A DNA stretch of 64,000 nt, from contig NW_026623089.1 in the NCBI RefSeq assembly GCF_023065955.2, forward strand, positions 35,556,767 to 35,620,766, in the 5' to 3' direction. Origin of the DNA: Ursus arctos (Eukaryota; Chordata; Mammalia; Carnivora; Ursidae). Made by a program: the position numbers and the translations under genes. The notes under the pieces were generated by a model that saw only the letters and a program-made list of their open reading frames with translations, had not been told where the DNA came from and ran no database searches. Positions within the stretch are counted from its first letter, which is position 1; every line of letters begins with the position of its first letter. Positions 23,060 through 33,180 of the stretch are shown here, piece after piece.

Positions 23060-23855
23060 ACATCCAATCCTGACCTCTCTCTCCATTCAATTCTACACAC
23101 TCCAACCAAAGCAGTCTTACAAAACTACGTACATGATTAAGTCACTCCTTTGTTTAGAGTGCTTTAATGAATTCCCACTGGTTTTAGGACAAGTTTGAAA
23201 TTTCCAAGGTGGCCTATTCAATCTTACATCTTCTGGCCCATAAAATTTCAGCTCGTCCCTTGCCACTTTTCCATCTCATTCTCTAGGCTCCAATCACATT
23301 AAAGCTGCACATATCCTGTACTCCCTACTGTTGTGTTCAGCTTAAATCCTTTCTCCCCAGTACCTACTGGCTAATTCCTAATAATCTTTCAGGTCATCAA
23401 TAAAATGTAACTTCCTCCAGAATTATAGTGAAAAGCCATTACTGTATTTCCTCATGACGTCTTGCACTTTTCTTTATAGCCCCTATCTCATTTCCACCTA
23501 CATAAGTATTTGTGCAATTATTTAATGTAGAGGTTTCAAATGGTTTATTGGGCTAATGTGCCTACAATGCATTCCATGGCCTACACAGTTGCTGGGGTGT
23601 TTTTCATTAAATTTAAAGAACTTTAGGCACAGGTTCCACCAATTCATGTAATTTCACCAACTTAGGTCCCTTTTTTGTGTCTTCTGGGCTTTTGTATGTT
23701 GACCTGTTCCCCCCACTAAACTGGAAACTCAATTATGGTAAGGATGATGCCTGTCTTCCACAACATCTTATGCCCTCCATCTTAATATGCTTGGGACATA
23801 TTCAGGTGCTGTAGAAATCCTCGTCCAATAAATGAAAGCAATGAATGATATGCCC
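23060..23855 (+). repeat. L2 LINE 3' region
   Basis: CAAAGCAGTCTTACAAAACT, CACTGGTTTTAGGACAAG, CTTCTGGCCCATAAAATTTC and a terminal CCAATAAATGAAAGCAATGAATGA are L2 landmarks in order. The part at 23530-23715 is unclear and may be an insertion. Confidence 0.6.
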
Positions 23856-23970
23856 TTACTACCATTTTTAGGGGCCTTTTTCTTCCTTTAGGTTTTTAAA
23901 AAATATCAGATACTATAGGGAGGTAAATACAGAGAAGCATCCATTTGGTAACTATCGCACGGCAAATTTT

Positions 23971-24167
23971 TTTTTTAAGATTTTTTTTTATTATTAATTT
24001 GACAGAGAGAGACAGCCAGTGAGAGAGGGAACACAAGCAGGGGGAGTGGGAGACGAAGAAGCAGGCTCCCAGCAGAGGAGCCTGATGTGGGGCTCGATCC
24101 CAGTACGCTGGGATCACGCCCTGAGCCGAAGGCAGACGCTTAACGACTGTGCCACCCAGGCAACCCC
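23971..24167 (-). mobile_element. SINEC (bear type) with 14-bp duplication
   Basis: Minus-strand copy with the GACAGCCAGTGAGAGAGG and GGGGCTCGATCCCAG blocks. It is flanked by GCACGGCAAATTTT (23957-23970) and GCACAGCAAATTTT (24168-24181), a 14-bp duplication with one mismatch. Confidence 0.9.
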
Positions 24168-24181
24168 GCACAGCAAATTTT

Positions 24182-25660
24182 GAACAATTTAGCCCAAGAC
24201 TCTGAATGGTAAAGCAAACTTTCACCTTCTTTTCTACCAATGAACTAAATAGAAAGTAAAATCGTATATTTATATTTTTGAAAGTTTTAGGACAAAGTTT
24301 TGATACAAAAACATTTCGTCTGGACCAGTCTAGTTCTGCTTTCAAGGAGTTAGGCACCTCACTGTCAGTGACCTCGATTCCCTGTGGCTTATTAAACACA
24401 AGATGCTCCAAAATGTATGTTTCTATACTCTACCCTTACCAATGGCAACATCAAAAATAAATCCAGATCACATTGCTGAAAATTCTTATTATATCAAACA
24501 TAGAATATTAGTATAACTCAGGAATTTCTAATTTCTGTCAATAATTAAAAATAAAGATACAAAATAACTGTCCTTTTTCTGTCTAGATACTTAATTTTTA
24601 TGTTTTATATTTCCTTATCCCTTGAAATGGCAGAACTTTGAGGCTGTATTTTCTTTTTCATGAGGTTATGAAAGCCAGAGACTCTTCTAAAGCCCTGGGC
24701 TTCTTATATTTTGAGAAAGAACATGGGGCTGAGTCACTTCTAAAAATTAAATTCCAAGTTCCCTACCCGTACACATCATTATACATTTCATTGCTTTGAA
24801 AATTACTTCTTATACCTTCATACACACACAACACACACACACTGTTTCACTTGATGAAGACAACAATCTTCTTAATATCTCTAAGCATTTCAGAGTTATC
24901 TAAACTCTAGATGAAAATACTAGAACTCCTTTTTGAAATTTTTACCTGTACCAAACGAGAGCAAAAAAGACAGAAAGAGAGGGAAAAAATCAGCTAATCC
25001 TTAAATGTAATGTTCAAAATCGAAATTTAAAATAGAATATAGTTTCTTTAACAAAGATCTGGGTGAAAATGTTTCCATAAGCAAAACAGTAAGAATATTT
25101 ATTTTCTGTTATTAAAACAAAGTAATGTTAATGAAAGTCAATCATACACTTGACAAATCTGATGTCTTGAGGGTTGTTTTTGGTTTTTTTTTATCAGTAT
25201 AATATCTCACCAAGTATGGAAACTAAAATATCAGTCCACTAATTTTGTTCTAGGTTTGTTCAAGGAGCTAAATGGTTTGGTACAGCATTATATATTTTCC
25301 AATTTTTCTTCCTCAGCCTCCTACTTATCATTCTTAGTTGAATTGATTTGAAGACCAAAAGCAATCATCTTCTCTAACTTCAGCTCTCCATTTTAAAATA
25401 TCTCTACTGGCCTTTTCCTTCAATTCATTGGAAAGACAAATCACATTGTCTCAAAGTTATGAATTGTGTGCTGCTGTGGCTGTTTCTTTTTTTGCTGAGA
25501 GCAATCTGTCCAACAACCCTGTGCCCTTCAAAAAATGAGTTTCCACAAAACTCAAAATTCTCTAAATTACCTTCACAACAGTTCTCAGATGGTAAGTTTT
25601 TCCATGTTTCCATTAGATGTCTCAGAAAATCCAAAATCATTTGACTCAATCATTGACACA
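24182..25660. other. Intergenic, nothing assigned
   Basis: AT-rich non-coding sequence with a short interrupted CA run at about 24822-24841. No exon or RNA gene recognised. Confidence 0.45.
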
Positions 25661-25664
25661 GTTA

Positions 25665-25782
25665 CTGATAATAATAATAATAACTGTTAGTATGTGTTGA
25701 GCATTTACTCCCCTCCAGGTGCAGTGTTAAGCAGTTTATATGTGTAATCTCATTTTATCTTCCCAAGAACCCACTACTCGTC
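25665..25782 (+). repeat. MIR SINE fragment
   Basis: An (ATA)n run leads into AACTGTTAGTATGTGTTGAG, CCTCCAGGTGCAGTGTTAAG and TGTAATCTCATTTTATCTTC, the first half of MIR. Confidence 0.6.
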
Positions 25783-26046
25783 AAGAAATTTTTGGTTGCA
25801 AGTAGCAAAAACCCAACTCAAAAATGTTTACATATAAGTAAAAGAAGAATAAGCTCACGTATCTAAAAGTCTTGGAGTGTAGCTGGCGGAAGATGTGGCT
25901 GGATCCACATCATCAGGACACTGTTTTTCTTCAGCTCTCTTTCCCTCTAAATCGCTTTACTCTCAAGCTATCCCTATGTTATTATAAGATGAATGCCATT
26001 AGCTCCATGCTTATATGCGATCAACAGAACAACTTGCTATCAACTG
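25783..26046 (+). repeat. Old interspersed repeat (unassigned family)
   Basis: TTTGGTTGCAAGTAGCAAAA and ACCCAACTCAAAAATG, then GATGTGGCTGGATCCAC and CATCAGGACACTGTTTTTC. This is the same family as 14532-14800. Confidence 0.45.
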
Positions 26047-26047
26047 G

Positions 26048-26357
26048 CTTGTGAGCACAACCCCTCCACTCCCCAGCAAATTCATATGCTGAAGCCCTAA
26101 CCCACAATGCGGTTATGTCTGGAGATAGGACCTTTGAACGTAATTAAGATTAAATGAGGTCATGACGGTGGAGCTCTAATCCAATAGGATTGGTGTCCTT
26201 AAAAGAAGAGATGCCAGAGACCTCCTGTCTCTGTCGTGTGAGCAAGCAGAGAGAAGGCAGCCACCCACAAGCCAGGAAGAGAGGCCTCACTAAAAACTAA
26301 CCATACTGGTACCTTGATCTTGCACTTTCAGCCTCTAGAAATGCGAGAAATAAATTA
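26048..26357 (+). mobile_element. MLT1 LTR, 3' truncated
   Basis: GCAAATTCATATGCTGAAGC, GGAGATAGGACCTTTGAA, TAAATGAGGTCATGACGG, AAGCCAGGAAGAGAGGCC and ACCTTGATCTTGCACTTTCA are in MLT1 order. It stops after GAGAAATAAATT. Confidence 0.7.
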
Positions 26358-26670
26358 TAGAAGGGTTTTCCCAAAAAACTCAGCAAAGTCCCAGAATTGA
26401 TTCCAATTGGTCTTGTTCAGGTCACATGTCCACAACTGAACCAATCACTGTGGGGAGGGTTTTCATTACCTGGCCTGGGTCATCTGCTGACACTTTGAGC
26501 TGGTATGTGAGATTAGTCTTACTTGAACTATTTGGAAAAGTTAAGGAGCAGTTATTCCTAAAGGAAAATTATTACCAAAAGAAGGAGAAAGTGATGCAAA
26601 GAAAAAAACAAAATGGGAGCAGGTTAACTTCCAAACACTTTGGAGAAGGTACTGTTTCTCTCTCTCTCTC

Positions 26671-26852
26671 TTTTTTTTTTTTTTAAGATTGATCGATTGA
26701 TTTGAGAGAGAGTGCACGCGTGAGCAGGAGGAGGAGCAGAGTGAGAAGAACAGGCAGACTCCCCACTGAGCACAGAGCCCAACCTGGGGCTCGATCTCAT
26801 GATCCAAAATCAAGAGTCAGATTCTTAACAGACTGAGACAACCAGGCACCCT
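26671..26852 (-). mobile_element. SINEC
   Basis: Minus-strand copy: poly(T), then GTGCACGCGTGAGCAGGAGG, GGGGCTCGATCTCATGATCC and ACAACCAGGCACCC. MIR-like sequence follows it (26853-26985), so it may have entered an older MIR. Confidence 0.82.
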
Positions 26853-26985
26853 GTATCTTATTTCTATAAGAGGAAACAGGTTGAGCAAAGTCAAGTGCTG
26901 AAAGACTTGCTGAAAGACTCATGACTATACATGGGTGGACTTCAGGCTCTCAAACTCTGAACTCTGAGCCACTGCACTATTTAAC
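26853..26985 (+). repeat. MIR-like fragment
   Basis: ATAAGAGGAAACAGGTTGAG, then GAACTCTGAGCCACTGCACT match the second half of MIR in diverged form. Confidence 0.4.
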
Positions 26986-27945
26986 CTTAATGATAAAGAC
27001 CTTAGGAAATGGTGTATAACGCTATTTCAACCCTCGTCATGACCATTCTCCCCCACTTCCCTTTATCATAGGGAAATTTAACAGAATGCTAAGTAAGTAA
27101 TATGCCTCTTTCTCTGTAATTTTTATCATGATTTAAAAAAAAACGTCCAGCCAAAATGAAAACAAGAAACGATAACTTTTCTGGATTGGACCAATGGCCC
27201 ACTCAGTCCAAGAGCATCTTCAACAATACATTTGGAATATAATTTACCCCTGATTACAATCTTACCAGGAACATCATTTCCCAAGCATTTCAGTTCCTTT
27301 GAATCAGGACTCTTCTACCCATTTTTAATCTCATACTATTTCTGTTGGCTTACTTTCAACCACAGGAAGTAGTATTTCCTTTTTTTTATCCTAAGCATGC
27401 TTCACTTAAACTGCAAAGAAGGCTGCTCTCTCCTGCATTCAGGACTTGGTGAAACAGTCTCTAATGATACTGAGACCAGACTGTTGACCTTAAAGATTTG
27501 CAAGAGATGTACCTCCCCCTGCATGTCTCCTCTTTCTTGGCTAGTTCTTGGGCAGTCAAGCTTATCCTCTTGAGACATCCCTCCGGAGACATCTTTCCTG
27601 AAAAACAGCACTTGGCATTTGAATGTGGCTCATAATTGTATAAAGAAAAAGATGCTTCAAGACAGGGGCTTCAGTAGAGGTGGGGACTAGGCCATCTCAG
27701 TGCGTCCAGTCCAGATCAATTAGGAACAGAAATCACTGAGGGGTGGAGGGGACAATGAAGAAGCAGGGAAGAGGTTGGTAAGAATAGGCAGTTGAGGGGG
27801 TCCTCATCCATTGGGTTTATAATAAAGCTAGATTCCACAGCAGACATGTGAGTCTAGAGCATTTATGAAAACCCTTCAGACTGTTAAGTTATGAGCACTG
27901 TCAAGGTCTATTACAAATGCAAGGGCAAAAGCCTCTGGTGAGGTC
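26986..27945. other. Intergenic, nothing assigned
   Basis: No coding exon, RNA gene or repeat family recognised. Confidence 0.45.
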
Positions 27946-27947
27946 CT

Positions 27948-28655
27948 CAAAACAGTATGGCGGTTCCTCAAAAAATTAAAAATAGAACTACCTGACAATC
28001 TGGCAATCCCAATTCTGGGTATGTATCTGAGGGAATCGAAATCACTATCTCACAGAGATATCTGCACCCCTCTGTTTATGGCAGCATTATTCATAATAGC
28101 CAGGACACAGAAGCAACCTAAGTCTCCCTTGATGGATGAGATGAATGGATAAAAAATGTGGAATATGTGCATAATGGAATATTATCCAGCCATAAAAAGA
28201 AGAAAATCCTGCCATTTGCAATAATATGGATAGACTTTGAGGGCATTATGCTAAGTGAAATAAATCAGAGAAAGACAAATATGGAATGTTTTCACTTACA
28301 TACGGAAGCTAAAAAAAGCCAAACTCGTAAAAACAGAGGGTAGAATGGTAGTTGGCAGGGGATCCGTTAAAGGGAAATGGGGAGATATTAGCCAATGGGG
28401 TACAAACTTCCAGTTATAAGATGAACAAATTCCAAGTGATCCAATGTACAGCATGGTGGCTATAGTTAACAATACTGTATTATATACTTGAAAGTTACTA
28501 AGAGAGTAAATCTCAAATTTTCTCACTATCAAAAAATGGTAATTATGGGAGGTGATGGTGATGTGAACTGCTTTATTGTGGTTATCATTCCATAATACAT
28601 ATGTGGAGCAAATCGTCTCATTGTATGCCTTAAATTTACATACAGTGCAGCATCT
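27948..28655 (+). mobile_element. L1M LINE 3' end
   Basis: Clear ORF2-end and 3' UTR text: CAGTATGGCGGTTCCTCAAA, TGGCAATCCCAATTCTGGG, ATGGCAGCATTATTCATAAT, ATGGAATATTATCCAGCCAT and TACAGCATGGTGGCTATAGT. The minus-strand ORF at 28296-28868 is an artefact of this repeat. Confidence 0.85.
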
Positions 28656-29230
28656 CCTTCTGGCAGTACAAGGTATGGCTCCTGGGGCTGAGCAGTAGAG
28701 CAGCCCTGTGGAGGAGCACTCACAGCCACCAGGTCTCAGAAAAGCCAAGCCATGCATTCCCTTCACCCAAGAAGTGCTGTGACTCAGGCCCCCAAAGCTC
28801 ATGAACGACAGACCCAGGAGAATAGCTTTGGAGCAGCCACTGACTGTGCCCTGCCCAGTGCTGAGCATTGTGCCTGTGAATATGAAAATAAGTACAGGGA
28901 AGTCACATCCAGGAGAGGAAAGTGGAACACTGGATGTGTATGCAGGTGTGCAAAAATGGAGTGCTCTAGATTTCTCTAAGTTGAAGGTAAATTTTCAATA
29001 AAATCAAAATGTTCAAATGTTCAAAATTTCAAAAATGTTTCAAAACCATCTTTCTTTACCCCTTCACACATTTCCCCTTCCAACTCCCTTGAGGTGGCCA
29101 CTTTAGTGGGGCTTTTTCTCCACCATCCCTTAGGTCCATTCACTGATTCTTTTTAAAAGTTGACTGAACTGGGAGGGTGAACACCAGAAGAATGAGCCAC
29201 TTTCCGTGTGACTTCAGGTATTGGTGGCTT
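28656..29230. other. Intergenic, nothing assigned
   Basis: No gene or clear repeat recognised. Confidence 0.4.
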
Positions 29231-29234
29231 GCCT

Positions 29235-29826
29235 GTGATGGGAATTTTTGAACAGGAACTGTTCCCAGTAAAACCCAGTTTATCTTGGTTAACACACCTG
29301 CATCTACCTGCTTCCAGACCTCAGACCCCTGGCAAAGAGGACCTTAACCTGCCCATCAGCTTGAGTAACCCTTAGACCTTCTGACTCGAGGCCCCTGACC
29401 AGCCTTCCTTTTCATAAAGCATAAACTTTAGAAAATTTGCAATTGTAAATTCTTTCTCTGCCTCTTTGAGATAAAAATCTTCTACAACCCAGAAATTTTT
29501 CTCTAAGACCTGGAGCTAGCCCTTCGAAATAACCAAGAATGATAGGGCACCTATCTCCCAGGCTCTGTGAGTGGGTAGGAGCCTAACTTCAGTAAGCATC
29601 AATTAGCAAATACAGATGGCTTAATCACATTGGCTGACCTCCCCCACAGCCTCCTCCAGTACTTTCCTCTTAGCTCACCTCAATGCTTAAAGTCCTTCAG
29701 CTTTTGTTTCAGGGGAGGTGAGTTCACTCTCTCCCCTGTTGCATACCGTGGACCCCTGTGCAATAGTCTAAAATAAAGTCTCCTTTGCCTGTTTAACTCC
29801 ATCCAGTGCAATCTCTTTGACAACCC
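29235..29826 (+). repeat. Possible retroviral LTR
   Basis: It ends in a retroviral-like R/U5 layout: a CTAAAATAAAGTCTCCTTTG poly(A) signal followed by CCATCCAGTGCAATCTCTTT. Upstream is C/T-rich with a possible U3. The 5' boundary is a guess and no flanking duplication was found. It is non-coding. Confidence 0.4.
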
Positions 29827-31019
29827 CTTCTCTTTTAAATAGACTTCCTCTTCTTGAGGCTCTGGATACTGCCCAGTCTGTTCTCAGAAGGCCAACAGAT
29901 GTCTTGCAGTGAAGTTTCCCAACTACTCCTTCACAACTTAACTAACAGCAACAGCCGGGGAGATGGACTGGAGTTCCTTCTTCATGAGCAGACAACATGC
30001 AGAACAGATTCAAAATTGCATTATGCCATGCGAGGATGCACTCTTCCTTTATTTCTGTCCATCCAAAATGTTCCAGTTACTCAAAGCGAAATTCTGTGTA
30101 TGTGTAAATTCCTATGTTCTTGTATCCTGCCAGCCAAGACCTGGCTAAGAGCATGAGAGGAAGGAGTACCTGGTTCTGGTCCTGAGTCTGACCAACTAGC
30201 TAGCTGGTTTAATCTTAGGAAAACCCTCGACCTTCTCTGGATATTCTTTATCAGAGAGGTGAAGAATAATGAGACCAAGGATTCTCCATCTTTTGTTAAT
30301 TATGCCCCACTAATTTCAGGTCAAATAACCTGACTCCTCCCTCCCCCCATGAGAAGGACCAAAGCCAATATTCTCTGAGGATATTTATACAGTCACAGGG
30401 CCCCCGTTGCTGTATTTATCATCTTCTGTGTGTTTACACATTGCTGTGGTAGAACCGAGAATAAATTTTATTGCTATCGTTTCTAAGCACAAGAAAAATA
30501 GTAATTCCATTAGTGGTTGCAATTTGTAAGATTTCATTGGCATATATGTTATTCTTATAGTAAATCTAAAACATAGGCATATTTTTAAATTGTAGTAGTA
30601 TCCTGTGTAGTAATGGGAGGGGAGGGATTAAGAGAAATAAGAGATGTGAAACAAATCCAGTGCCAGAGATCTCATACTTATCCATGACCCTAGAGTTTGA
30701 GTAAGCTATCTAGCGGGGTGGGGGATAAATATTCACACTCTCTTCCCCTCTTCCAACAATTCCAACACTGGTTCTGCATTTCTCCCCAAATCCCCACCCA
30801 CCTCCCACTTCTATGCTTCACTATGCGGATGGTCAAAATGGTGAGAAATCAGCAGGAAAGCCTAGATTTCCACAAGAAAGGCAAAAGTTAATAATGAGAG
30901 ACAAGAAGAGTCAGAAGAGGTGGAGAGAAATCAAACTGGGCCTGGAAGAATATTTAGGGTTGGGAGTTGAGAGAAAGTGAGAGTTTCTGGAAGCAACTTC
31001 TGTCCCTGAGGAATGTATT
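29827..31019. other. Intergenic, nothing assigned
   Basis: No gene recognised. The overlapping ORFs at 29854-30156 and 29963-30148 have no recognisable homology. Confidence 0.4.
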
Positions 31020-31022
31020 TTC

Positions 31023-31101
31023 TTTAAGTAGGCTCCATGCCCAGCATGGAGCCCAGCGCAGGGCTTGAATTCACAACCTTGAGATCAAGGCCTGAGCCAA
31101 G
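31023..31101 (-). repeat. SINEC fragment
   Basis: GTAGGCTCCATGCCCAGCAT, then GCAGGGCTTGAATTCACAAC and GATCAAGGCCTGAGCCAAG match the minus strand of an old tRNA-derived carnivore SINE without its tail. Confidence 0.6.
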
Positions 31102-31227
31102 ATGGACCTACATGGACCTTTCAACCACCTATGGGGACAAAGATTCTCTCCTTGACCAAACTAGTTGGGCACCTCTGAGCTCTTTTTCAACTAGGCCCCA
31201 TCCTTGGGCATGTACTCAAGAGCCCAG

Positions 31228-31439
31228 GTTTTTTTTTGTTTGTTTGTTTTTTAAAGATTTTATTTATTTATTCGACAGAGATAGAGACAACCAGCGAGAG
31301 AGGGAACACAAGCAGGGGGAGTGGGAGAGGAAGAAGCAGGCTCATAGCGGAAGAGCCTGATGTGGGGCTCGATCCCAGATCGCCGGGATCACGCCCTGAG
31401 CCGAAGGCAGACGCTTAACCGCTGTGCCACCCAGGCGCC
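31228..31439 (-). mobile_element. SINEC (bear type) with 12-bp duplication
   Basis: Minus-strand, near full-length copy with CCAGCGAGAGAGGGAACACA and GGGGCTCGATCCCAGATCG. TCAAGAGCCCAG at 31216-31227 and 31440-31451 is an exact duplication of host LTR sequence. Confidence 0.92.
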
Positions 31440-31606
31440 TCAAGAGCCCAGTTTTAGCAAGAATCTTGCTAAGTCAGTTTAGTGAGAACCTCCCATCCTC
31501 CATATTTGATCATTCTCAGTATCGAATTAGATTCTTCATCCTCCACCATCCCCCAGGTGATGTCTGATCATCCTGGCCTGCCTTCAGTAAGAATCCCACT
31601 AGGTTG

Positions 31607-31811
31607 GGGGCGCCTGGGTGGCACAGCAGTTAAGCGTCTGCCTTCGGCTCAGGGCATGATCCCGGCGTTATGGGATCGAGCCCCACATCAGGCTCCTCCG
31701 CTATGAGCCTGCTTCTTCCTCTCCCACTCCCCCTGCTTGTGTTCCCTCTCTCGCTGGCTGTCTCTGTCTCTGTTGAATAAATAAATAAAATCTTAAAAAA
31801 AAAAAAAAAAA
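31607..31811 (+). mobile_element. SINEC (bear type), young, 18-bp duplication
   Basis: Full-length copy with intact head, tRNA-like region, TCGCTGGCTGTCTCTG body, GAATAAATAAATAAAATC tail and an unbroken poly(A). The 18-bp target duplication AAGAATCCCACTAGGTTG (31589-31606 and 31812-31829) is perfect, so it is recent. Confidence 0.95.
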
Positions 31812-32095
31812 AAGAATCCCACTAGGTTGATTTAGCCAGAAACCGCCCTGACCCTTGATGGTTCCTCTTAGTAATTTTCCGTCCACCAGCACTCCACCCC
31901 CCCCCACACACACATACACACACTGTTCCTTGCCTATAAATTCCTACCTTTCCTTGTTGTATTAGGAGTTGAGCCCAATCTCTCTCTTCTACAGTGAAAT
32001 CTCACTGCATCAGTCTCTATAGCTATCTCAGTAGTCCTGAATAAGTTCTACCTTACTGTTTTAACAAGTGGCATGGATAATTTTTTTCCTTAACA

Positions 32096-33035
32096 GTGGT
32101 CAGAGGATCTCAAAGATCAGATCTGGTCATTTTGAGGCCAGCTTGTTATTAAATGTAAGTATGTGCCAGGATATTTGGTCCGAAACTTGCCTCCATTATA
32201 ATCTAGGAGGAAGTGGTAAGCAGGCCATATAATCCTCACCAAAATTGAACATTTAAAACTACTGACATTTGCGCAAAAAACCCTAATGGTTATACGTGAG
32301 CAGTAGTTTGGGTCACTTCACAACATCCGACCTCAGTGATGATGCAGACTGAGGGTCAAAATCTCGAAGATCCTTCCAGCTACAGCTTTCCACAATTTTG
32401 CAGTTTACCTAAAATGGGCACAGCATCTTCCTCCCAAGCCTGGAAACAGTTATATAATCATGAAAGTGCTCCATATCTTTCAATCTTCATTTTGATATTG
32501 ATCTTTTCCATCAGTAGCAAATAAAGAAACTGACTAGGTTTTTCCAAAGCCAGCAATCCCTATTTTCAAAGGTGCTACTAAGTAGTGATGGCATAATTGA
32601 TGTTAGCAGTCACTGGACTTCAATAATAAGGCCCCCAGGAGAGTGAAGTGGATTTGTTCTCTCGCCTCCCTGTCCAAGGAGGCTTCCCCACGGAGTCCTG
32701 CCACCTGAGTGGAAGTATTGTTTGAAGAATGAAGTTGGTCCACTACCTTCTTCCTTACTTGTCTGGATTGAAAGCCTCTTGCTGATGCCTCTTCCTGCTC
32801 TTTCAACAGAGGTCCTTTTTCCAGCAGCAGGAGTTCCGCCCCTGCCAGAGAAAACTGACTGGAGGCCAGGAAATAGGATTTTAAACTCTCTTTGGGTACC
32901 TGGCACTGACAGGTGGATGTGTCTACATGAACTAGCGGTTGTGTTTCCATGGAAACATAAAGCGGTTTGGACATGCAATGTTAGCATTAACCAGCACTGC
33001 TCCACAGATGAGCTCTCTCTCTCTCTCTCTTTTAG
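32096..33035. other. Intergenic, nothing assigned
   Basis: No gene recognised. Opposing ORFs at 32603-33075 share the same DNA and match nothing known. A (TC)n run lies at 33009-33031. Confidence 0.4.
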
Positions 33036-33039
33036 GGAA

Positions 33040-33180
33040 GAGTCCCACATTCAATTTAAACCAATATTTCATTGAACACCTACTATGGGCCAAGGACTGA
33101 GCTGCTCCAAGTGCAAAAGTGAACAAAAGAGACATAGTCCTTTGCCCTCATGAAACTCCAGTCTAACAGACTGGAGTGTG
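33040..33180 (+). repeat. Old mammalian interspersed repeat
   Basis: TATTTCATTGAACACCTACT, ATGGGCCAAGGACTGAGCTG and TTTGCCCTCATGAAACTCCA follow the order of the family also seen at 8025. Confidence 0.5.

Larger units (their letters stand above)
31102..32095 (+). mobile_element. ERV LTR split by two SINEs
   Basis: Three separated pieces read on in order: 31102-31227 (CCAAACTAGTTGGGCACCTC, CAACTAGGCCCCATCCTTGG), 31440-31606 (GCAAGAATCTTGCTAAGTC) and 31830-32095 (GCCAGAAACCGCCCTGACCC, GCCTATAAATTCCTACC as a TATA region, GAGTTGAGCCCAATCTCTCT, GAATAAGTTCTACC and a terminal TCCTTAACA). It is a mammalian ERV1-like solo LTR with no coding sequence. The start is approximate. Confidence 0.55.

Noticed and set aside
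23896..24411. 171-codon minus-strand ORF
   Set aside because: Its middle is a SINEC (the SAQGVIPAYWDRAPHQAP-like text is typical SINE translation).
28296..28868. 190-codon minus-strand ORF
   Set aside because: Most of it is antisense to an L1 3' end.
31607..31700. tRNA-like A and B boxes
   Set aside because: Part of tRNA-derived SINEs, not tRNA genes; no cloverleaf can be completed.
32603..33075. Pair of opposing ORFs over 100 codons
   Set aside because: Overlap on both strands, no homology, and no splice-site context.
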